Of a stretch of 64,000 bases of DNA, positions 58,798 to 64,000 are shown in pieces; the stretch's first letter is position 1; each line of letters opens with the position of its first letter. The stretch spans positions 46,050 through 110,049 of the forward strand of contig CANQXF010000007.1 of NCBI GenBank assembly GCA_947627695.1, in the 5' to 3' direction. The notes beneath the pieces are model-generated. The model saw only the letters and a program-made list of their open reading frames with translations. It made no database searches and had not been told where the DNA came from. This stretch comes from an uncultured Ruminiclostridium sp. Lineage in GTDB: Bacteria > Bacillota > Clostridia > Oscillospirales > Ruminococcaceae. Both the position numbers and the translations under genes were made by a program.

Positions 58798-61227
58798 TTA
58801 TTTAACTACAATGTTCACTAACTTTGCGGGAACTCCAATGGCTTTTACCACCGTTTTGCCCTCTATCAGCTTTTTCACGCCCTCGTCCTCCAAAGCAGCG
58901 GCTACAAGTCCGTCCTTGTCAAGGGCGGCGGGAACGTTCAGTTTTGCCTTTACCTTGCCGTTTATCTGAACGGCTATCTCAACAGTCTCCTCAACGCAGA
59001 GAGCCTCGTCGTATTTGCACCACTCCTGCTGGTTCAGCACGCCCTCACAGCCGATGTTGACGTAAATTTCTTCGGAAATGTGTGGAGCAAATGGGTAAAG
59101 CAGGGTGAGGAATATCTTCATCTCGCCCCTGTTAACACTGCCTGTTGCGGAAATTTTGTTCAGCAGGCTCATCAAAGCGGCTATGGCAGTGTTGAATTTC
59201 AGCGTTTCAATGTCCTCGCTCACCTTTTTGATTGTGCGGTGAAGCTCAGGCTCAAGCTCCTTGCGGCAGGAATCGTCATCATTGCAGATGTCCTGAAGCG
59301 CCCACACTCTGTCAAGGAAACGCTTGCAGCCCTTTATTCCCTCGTCCTGCCAGGGGGCGGCTTTTTCAAAGTCGCCGATGAACATTTCGTACAGGCGGAC
59401 GGTGTCTGCGCCGTAATCACGGATAACCTCGTCGGGATTTATAACGTTGCCCTTGGATTTGGACATTTTGGTGAACTGTCCGGGATTTTCAGGGTCCTTG
59501 CCAAGTATCATGCCGTGGCTGGTGCGCTTGTTGTACGGCTCGGGGCAGCTCACAACTCCCAGATCGTAAAGGAATTTGTGCCAGAAACGGCTGTAAAGCA
59601 GGTGAAGAGTGGTATGCTCCATACCGCCGTTGTACCAGTCGACGGGGAGCCAGTAATCCAGTGCCTCCTTGCTTGCAACTGCGTCCTTGCAGTCAGGGTC
59701 GCAGTATCTCATAAAGTACCAGCTTGAACCTGCCCACTGGGGCATTGTGTCAGTTTCCCTCTTTGCAGGGCCGCCGCAGTGAGGGCAGGTGGTGTTTATA
59801 AAGCTGTCAAGAGTTGAAAGCGGGCTTTCCCCTGTGTCGGTGGGAAGATAGCTTTCCACCTCGGGGAGCATAAGGGGAAGTTCCTCCTCGGGAATAGGCA
59901 CCCAGCCGCATTTCTCACAATATACCAGCGGTATGGGCTCGCCCCAGTAGCGCTGACGGCTGAATACCCAGTCACGCAGCTTATAATTCACCTTTTCGTG
60001 ACCCTTGCCGTTTTCTTTCAGCCATTTTTTTATTTCCACCTTGGCGTCCTCGACGGAAAGTCCGTCAAGAAATCCGCTGTTTACCATAATTCCCGTTGCG
60101 CAGTCGGTGAACGCCTCTTTCGTAACGTCGCCGCCTTTTACCACCTCGATAATGGGCAGGTCAAACACCTTTGCAAATTCATAGTCGCGGGTATCGTGTG
60201 CAGGTACCGCCATAATTGCGCCTGTGCCGTAGGTCATCAGCACGTAATCGGAGATGAATATGGGTATCTCTTTGCCGTTCACGGGATTTATTGCAGTTAC
60301 GCCCGCCAGCTTGACGCCGCTTTTTTCCTTGTTCATCTCGGTGCGGTCAAAATCGGATTTTCTTGCCGCTTTTTCCTGATACTCCCGTATCTCCGCCATA
60401 TTGGTCAGCTTGTCCGCCCACTTTTCAATGTATGGGTGTTCGGGGGCGATTACCATATAAGTCGCTCCGAAAAGGGTATCGGGGCGGGTGGTGTAAACGG
60501 TAAGCACGTCTCCCGCCGTGGTGTCAAAGTTCACCTCTGCGCCCGTTGAGCGTCCTATCCAGTTTATCTGCGAGGTCTTTACACGCTCGGGATAATCCAC
60601 GAAGTCAAGGTCCGCAAGCAGTCTGTGAGCGTACTGCGTTATTTTCAGCATCCACTGGGATTTGACCTTGTGCACCACTTCTCCGCCGCAGCGCTCGCAG
60701 CAGCCGTTCACAACTTCCTCGTTGGCAAGCACGACCTTGCAGGAGGTACACCAGTTCACGGACATTTCCTTTTTATAGGCAAGCCCTTTCTTGAAAAGCT
60801 GTAAGAATATCCACTGAGTCCACTTGAAGTATTCGGGGTCGGTGGTATTCACCTCTCTGTCCCAGTCGAAGGAAAGTCCCAAAGACTTTAACTGCTGTTT
60901 AAAGCGGGCGATGTTGTTCTGCGTTACAACGGCGGGGTGTATCTTATTTTTTATGGCGTAATTCTCCGTAGGCAGGCCGAACGCGTCCCAGCCCATTGGG
61001 AACAGCACGTTATAGCCCTCCATTCTGCGCTTGCGTGCTACGATATCAAGCGCCGTGTAGGGGCGGGGGTGACCGATATGAAGTCCCTGACCCGAGGGGT
61101 AGGGAAATTCCACCAGAGCGTAATATTTGGGCTTATCACTGCCGTTTTCGGCGTGGAAGGTCTTATGCTCGTCCCAGTAATCCTGCCATTTCTTTTCTAT
61201 TGCCGCATAATCGTAATTCTTTTTCAT
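58798..61227 (-). CDS. leuS: Leucyl-tRNA synthetase
   Basis: 809 aa class I enzyme of the bacterial type. HIGH motif in [19 protein letters not shown], zinc-binding [22 protein letters not shown], editing domain ([40 protein letters not shown]), second Cys pair CEKCGWVP, and [14 protein letters not shown]. The ATG at 61227 is eight bases from AGAGG; the one at 61233 is too close. The leader is short (about 35 bases), too short for a T-box. Confidence 0.97.
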   Translation of the reverse strand: MKKNYDYAAIEKKWQDYWDEHKTFHAENGSDKPKYYALVEFPYPSGQGLHIGHPRPYTALDIVARKRRMEGYNVLFPMGWDAFGLPTENYAIKNKIHPAVVTQNNIARFKQQLKSLGLSFDWDREVNTTDPEYFKWTQWIFLQLFKKGLAYKKEMSVNWCTSCKVVLANEEVVNGCCERCGGEVVHKVKSQWMLKITQYAHRLLADLDFVDYPERVKTSQINWIGRSTGAEVNFDTTAGDVLTVYTTRPDTLFGATYMVIAPEHPYIEKWADKLTNMAEIREYQEKAARKSDFDRTEMNKEKSGVKLAGVTAINPVNGKEIPIFISDYVLMTYGTGAIMAVPAHDTRDYEFAKVFDLPIIEVVKGGDVTKEAFTDCATGIMVNSGFLDGLSVEDAKVEIKKWLKENGKGHEKVNYKLRDWVFSRQRYWGEPIPLVYCEKCGWVPIPEEELPLMLPEVESYLPTDTGESPLSTLDSFINTTCPHCGGPAKRETDTMPQWAGSSWYFMRYCDPDCKDAVASKEALDYWLPVDWYNGGMEHTTLHLLYSRFWHKFLYDLGVVSCPEPYNKRTSHGMILGKDPENPGQFTKMSKSKGNVINPDEVIRDYGADTVRLYEMFIGDFEKAAPWQDEGIKGCKRFLDRVWALQDICNDDDSCRKELEPELHRTIKKVSEDIETLKFNTAIAALMSLLNKISATGSVNRGEMKIFLTLLYPFAPHISEEIYVNIGCEGVLNQQEWCKYDEALCVEETVEIAVQINGKVKAKLNVPAALDKDGLVAAALEDEGVKKLIEGKTVVKAIGVPAKLVNIVVK

Positions 61228-61267
61228 CTTCATTTCCTCTGAGTAATTTTTTTGCATTTACGGAAAT

Positions 61268-61297
61268 ATTATAATACCGTCACACCCTTTTTGTCAA
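61268..61297 (-). promoter_or_regulatory. Promoter of leuS
   Basis: Minus strand: TTGACA (61292-61297), 18 bases, TATAAT (61268-61273). Confidence 0.75.
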
Positions 61298-61327
61298 GCA
61301 AAAATTGGCACTGAGGCATTTTTTCGG

Positions 61328-61356
61328 TTGACAGTGGGAAAAATTTGTGTTATACT
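61328..61356 (+). promoter_or_regulatory. Promoter of tRNA-Gln
   Basis: TTGACA (61328-61333), 17 bases, TATACT (61351-61356), divergent from the leuS promoter. Confidence 0.85.
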
Positions 61357-61379
61357 GTTTGTTGCCGAGTTTCAGATAT

Positions 61380-61455
61380 TGGGCTATAGCCAAGTGGTAA
61401 GGCAACGGACTTTGACTCCGTCATTCCAGTGGTTCGAATCCACTTAGCCCAACCA
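61380..61455 (+). tRNA. tRNA-Gln (anticodon TTG)
   Basis: TGGGCTA pairs with TAGCCCA (weak T-A first pair as in tRNA-Gln). D-loop TAGCCAAGTGGTAAGGC, anticodon loop CTTTGAC, T-arm GGTTCGAATCC and encoded CCA are present. Confidence 0.97.
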
Positions 61456-61458
61456 AAA

Positions 61459-61630
61459 ACAGTTGACAGCGTACAGTTGACAGTTGACAATTGTGGTATC
61501 GCCTGCGGCGATGAATTTAAAAAAAGCGAGTGCTGATTTAAGGTGCTACCCCTAAATCAGCACTTGTCATTATAATCCGTCCGCGAAGCGGACTCCACAA
61601 CTGTACACTGTACACTGTCAACTGTAAACT
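61459..61630. repeat. Modular hairpin element, copy K
   Basis: Left array (from ACAGTTGACAGCGTAC to GACAATTGTGG), hairpin ATCGCC/GGCGAT with loop TGC, long hairpin AAGTGCTGATTT-type (GTGCTGATTTA with TAAATCAGCAC), core end ATAATCCG, TCCGC/GCGGA with loop GAA, and right array CTCCACAACTGTACACTG onward. The long inner hairpin is shared with copy L. Confidence 0.85.
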
Positions 61631-61648
61631 TTTTTCTGGTGTGAATTT

Positions 61649-62395
61649 ATGAACTACAAAGACTATTTCAACACGCTGCTTGTCCAGCTTTCCTACGAAT
61701 TTAACTGCTCTCCCGATGATTTTCGCCGTGATGAAAACGTGCTTACCTTGTCGGAATTTGACGAAAGGGCGAGGGCGTACAGCGACGAAAAATACTTTTT
61801 CCGTATGGTCACTGCGGGGAGCAACGCGGTTATTACCGCCGACCGGCGTTTACACCCGTTTCTGCGGGGATTTATGGGGAAAACGGGGCATTTTTTGTTT
61901 GAGCTGCCCAACCTGCTCCCGCTGGAAAAGGAACTGAACAAGTACGGGCAGACGCTTTCCCAATCCTCTCATATGTTTTTGCCCTGCCGTGAGGTGCAGG
62001 CGAGGCTGGCTCTGCCTGTCAAGTGGTTTTACGGCGAGGAGATATTCCCCTTTTACGGGGACAAGCGCTTTCCCAACGCTATCTGCGAGAAATTTATTCC
62101 CCGCAGACCCGACCGCATAGTAGTCTGCGCCTATGACGGGGAGGAAATTATGGGAATGGCGGGCTGTTCCGAGGACGCAAAGGGCTGGCTCCAGATAGGG
62201 ATAGACGTTATGCCGAAGTATCGCTCAAAGGGCGTGGGGACCTATCTTGTGACGCTGATGAAAAATGAGATCGAAAAGCGGGGAGATATTCCGTTTTACG
62301 GCACAAGCCTTTCTAATTATCATTCCTGGAATATCGCGCTGAACAGCGGGTTTAAGCCGACGTGGGCGGAGATCAGTTCAAAGTGCAAAGTGTAA
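61649..62395 (+). CDS. GNAT family N-acetyltransferase with extra N-terminal domain
   Basis: 248 aa. The last ~100 residues are a GNAT fold: VCAYDGEEIMGMAGCSEDAKGWLQIGIDVMPKYRSKGVGTYLVTLMKNEIEKRG with the acetyl-CoA loop, and the FYGTSLSNYHSWNIALNSGFKP end. The N-terminal ~150 residues have no motif that I recognise. The substrate is unknown. The last residues (KCKV) and TAA are encoded by array units of repeat element L (AAAGTGCAAAGTGTAAAG). No ribosome site is obvious beyond the T-rich end of element K. Confidence 0.82.
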   Translation: MNYKDYFNTLLVQLSYEFNCSPDDFRRDENVLTLSEFDERARAYSDEKYFFRMVTAGSNAVITADRRLHPFLRGFMGKTGHFLFELPNLLPLEKELNKYGQTLSQSSHMFLPCREVQARLALPVKWFYGEEIFPFYGDKRFPNAICEKFIPRRPDRIVVCAYDGEEIMGMAGCSEDAKGWLQIGIDVMPKYRSKGVGTYLVTLMKNEIEKRGDIPFYGTSLSNYHSWNIALNSGFKPTWAEISSKCKV

Positions 62396-62580
62396 AGTAC
62401 ACAGTTGTGGAGTTTTTGCTTCGCAAAAACGGATTTAAAATAGCGAGTGCTGATTTAAAGGTAATTCCTTAAATCAGCACTTGTCATTCAAATCCGTCCG
62501 CGAAGCGGACTCCACAACTTTGCACTGTACACTGTCAACTGTACACTTTCGACTGTTCGCTGTCAACTGTTATTTGCTAA
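62379..62580. repeat. Modular hairpin element, copy L
   Basis: The left array begins inside the GNAT gene. Then come GTTGTGGAG, hairpin TTTTTGC/GCAAAAA with loop TTC, CGGATTTAAAATAGCG, hairpin GTGCTGATTTAA/TTAAATCAGCAC, CATTCAAATCCG, TCCGC/GCGGA with loop GAA, CTCCACAAC and a long right array reaching folC. The outer arms pair as in the other full copies. Confidence 0.88.
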
Positions 62581-62583
62581 CTG

Positions 62584-63816
62584 TTAATCCAGCAGTTGCC
62601 TCATCACCCCGCACAAATACAGCGACCCGCAAACTACTTTAAGCTGATTTTTTGTTTCCTCCGCAAGCCTTACCGCTTCGGCGGGGGTCTCTGCTTTTAC
62701 GCAGGGCTTTCCAGCTTGCTGGGCAAGCCGGGCTATTTTCTCGGTGGGAACGGAGTCGGGGGAGAAAAAGTCCGCCGCCACAACGCTGTCAAACAGCGGG
62801 AGCAGTAATTTCAGCGCTCCCTCCCAATCCTTTGTCCTCAGCATTCCCGTAACAAGGATCTTGCTGTCGGCGTTCCCTTTTAGCAGGGCGGAAACGGCGG
62901 CGGCGCCTGAAACGTTGTGCGCTCCGTCTATCAGCCAACCGTTTTTGAAACGCTCCGTTCTTGCGGGGACGGCGGCGTTTTCCAAGGCAAAGCGTATGCA
63001 TTCCTCGGAAACGTTCAGCAGTCTCAGGGTTTCTATCGCGGCGACGGCGTTCACCGCCTGATGCTTTCCGCACATTTTCGTGCGGAATTTTTCGTTTTTG
63101 TAGGTAAAGCCCGTCCCCTCAAGGGTGGAATAAAGTATTTTTATATCCTCGTTTTCGGGAACGGTAAGCGGTGCGTTCATCTCCTTTGCCCTGTTTTTCA
63201 GCACGGAGATAACTTCGGGGTGCTGAAAGGGGGAGGAAACGGCAGGGCGGTTCTCCTTGATTATCCCCGCCTTGTGGACAGCTATCTCGGCGGGAGTGTT
63301 GCCCAGAATGGCGCAATGGTCAAGGTCCACGGTGGTTATCACGGAAATTTCAGGGTAAATAACGTTGGTGCAGTCCAAGGACCCCCCTATCCCCACCTCT
63401 ATCACCGCATAATCGCAGTTTTTGTCGGCGTAGTAAAGGAAGGCGGCGGCGCAGAGTATCTCAAACTGGGAATAGTCCTTACAGCCCGTCTTTTCGGCGG
63501 CAATTTTCACAAGTCCTATGTAATGGGCAAAGTCCTCCCGGGAGATGGGAACGTTGTCAAGCTGTATGCGCTCCTCCACAAAATTTATGTAGGGAGAAGT
63601 GAACTTTCCCGTGTGAAAGCCGCTTTTCATCAGTCCCAGACAAACGTATTCGCAGACACTCCCCTTGCCGTTGGTGCCTGCGACGTGGATACATTTCAGT
63701 TTTTTGTACGGCTCGTCCAGCGCCGCCGTAAGTCCCTTAAAGCGGGACAGGTCGGCGACGGGAGCGCCCGCCTTCGTAAAGGAGCCAAGATACTCCATTG
63801 CCTCTGCGTGCGTCAT
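62584..63816 (-). CDS. folC: Folylpolyglutamate synthase / dihydrofolate synthase
   Basis: 410 aa Mur-ligase-type enzyme adding glutamate to folates. CIHVAGTNGKGSVCEYV is the P-loop, FTSPYINFVEERIQL, AVIEVGIGGSLDCTNVI, ITTVDLDHCAILGNTPAEIAVHKAGII, and the C-terminal WLIDGAHNVSGA follow in order. Nine bases separate it from the NUDIX gene upstream, so they form an operon. Confidence 0.94.
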   Translation of the reverse strand: MTHAEAMEYLGSFTKAGAPVADLSRFKGLTAALDEPYKKLKCIHVAGTNGKGSVCEYVCLGLMKSGFHTGKFTSPYINFVEERIQLDNVPISREDFAHYIGLVKIAAEKTGCKDYSQFEILCAAAFLYYADKNCDYAVIEVGIGGSLDCTNVIYPEISVITTVDLDHCAILGNTPAEIAVHKAGIIKENRPAVSSPFQHPEVISVLKNRAKEMNAPLTVPENEDIKILYSTLEGTGFTYKNEKFRTKMCGKHQAVNAVAAIETLRLLNVSEECIRFALENAAVPARTERFKNGWLIDGAHNVSGAAAVSALLKGNADSKILVTGMLRTKDWEGALKLLLPLFDSVVAADFFSPDSVPTEKIARLAQQAGKPCVKAETPAEAVRLAEETKNQLKVVCGSLYLCGVMRQLLD

Positions 63817-63825
63817 TTTTTCCCT

Positions 63826-64000
63826 CTATTTCATCAGGGCAATAAAGGCCTTTGCCTTGCTTGCCACCATTTTGTCGTTGTCAAAGGAAAGCGCCTCTAC
63901 CGCTTGTCCTATCTCCAGCCAGCGGAGCTGAGCTATCTCCTCCTGCTGGGGGATAAGGTCGTGGCTGGTCGCCATTCCCACAAAATATACCACCGTCTTT
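63826..64000 (-). CDS. NUDIX hydrolase, C-terminal fragment
   Basis: The window edge cuts this gene; 57 codons remain. The sequence VVYFVGMATSHDLIPQQEEIAQLRWLEIGQA is the usual end of a NUDIX hydrolase of the bis(5'-nucleosyl)-tetraphosphatase or MutT kind. The Nudix box itself lies beyond the edge, so the class is a judgement from the tail only. Confidence 0.65.
   Translation of the reverse strand, partial: KTVVYFVGMATSHDLIPQQEEIAQLRWLEIGQAVEALSFDNDKMVASKAKAFIALMK

Noticed and set aside
61228..61300. T-box leader before leuS
   Set aside because: The leader from the promoter to the start codon is only about 35 bases and has no T-box sequence.

Overview
The window comes from a low-to-moderate GC, Gram-positive-type chromosome, most likely a gut or rumen clostridium of the Ruminococcus/Oscillospiraceae group (inference). 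The signs are a type III glutamine synthetase as the GS gene, an IspH enzyme fused to ribosomal protein S1 domains, the order dnaX-ybaB-recR beside the SRP RNA gene, a PdaB-like deacetylase, strong AGGAGG ribosome sites with frequent TTG/GTG starts, and TTGACA-N17-TATAAT promoters. It is ordinary chromosome: no phage, transposase, CRISPR or conjugation genes were seen.

Layout. 1-5.8 kb: end of a membrane protein gene, rnhA, then a four-gene operon (two DHHW/SGNH surface proteins, an FkbH-like HAD protein, an acyl carrier protein) that looks like an acyl-transfer system for a surface polymer. 6-8 kb: rmuC, a YegP-type gene and a 131-nt perfect cloverleaf palindrome. 8.3-22.2 kb: one ten-gene minus-strand operon behind a consensus promoter, holding two LolD-type ATPases (one with an AbrB-like tail), a large CBM-bearing solute-binding protein, two pairs of MalF/MalG-type permeases, a beta-propeller/TPR protein, a YIP1 protein and a DUF5696 protein. 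This is the best candidate for an undescribed system. 22.5-30.6 kb: ECF sigma plus membrane partner, glnN with a terminator-like hairpin in its leader, proBA, a membrane protein, yigZ, and an H1-like/SCP2-like fusion. 30.9-31.5 kb: tRNA-Gly, tRNA-Arg, tRNA-His. 31.5-45 kb: acetyltransferase, DUF2975/XRE pair, galU-DUF5131-aroK, an RpiR/HI0933/cmk/plsC/ispH-S1 series, and a second ECF sigma/membrane-protein pair with a 152-bp tandem duplication. 44.6-53.5 kb: PH-domain protein, rlmB, a degenerate P-type-ATPase-like membrane protein with a 30-bp repeat tract, a sialate O-acetylesterase-like esterase, ispD, a HAD protein and a polysaccharide deacetylase. 53.5-64 kb: guaB, recR, ybaB, dnaX, SRP RNA, leuS, tRNA-Gln, a GNAT protein, folC and a NUDIX fragment.

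The most distinctive feature of the non-coding DNA is a dispersed element family, with about a dozen whole or partial copies from 23.6 to 62.6 kb. Outer arms are imperfect arrays of ACAGTTGACAGTGTAC-like units ending in GTTGTGG/CCACAAC. Inside lie back-to-back hairpins with three-base loops. Several copies sit so tightly against genes that the array supplies the stop codon of the neighbour, and one abuts the apparent CTG start of dnaX. The cloverleaf at 7925-8055 is built from the same kind of hairpins.

Coordinates and starts were judged by eye from ribosome sites and family conservation. Product names rest on recognised motifs, not on searches.
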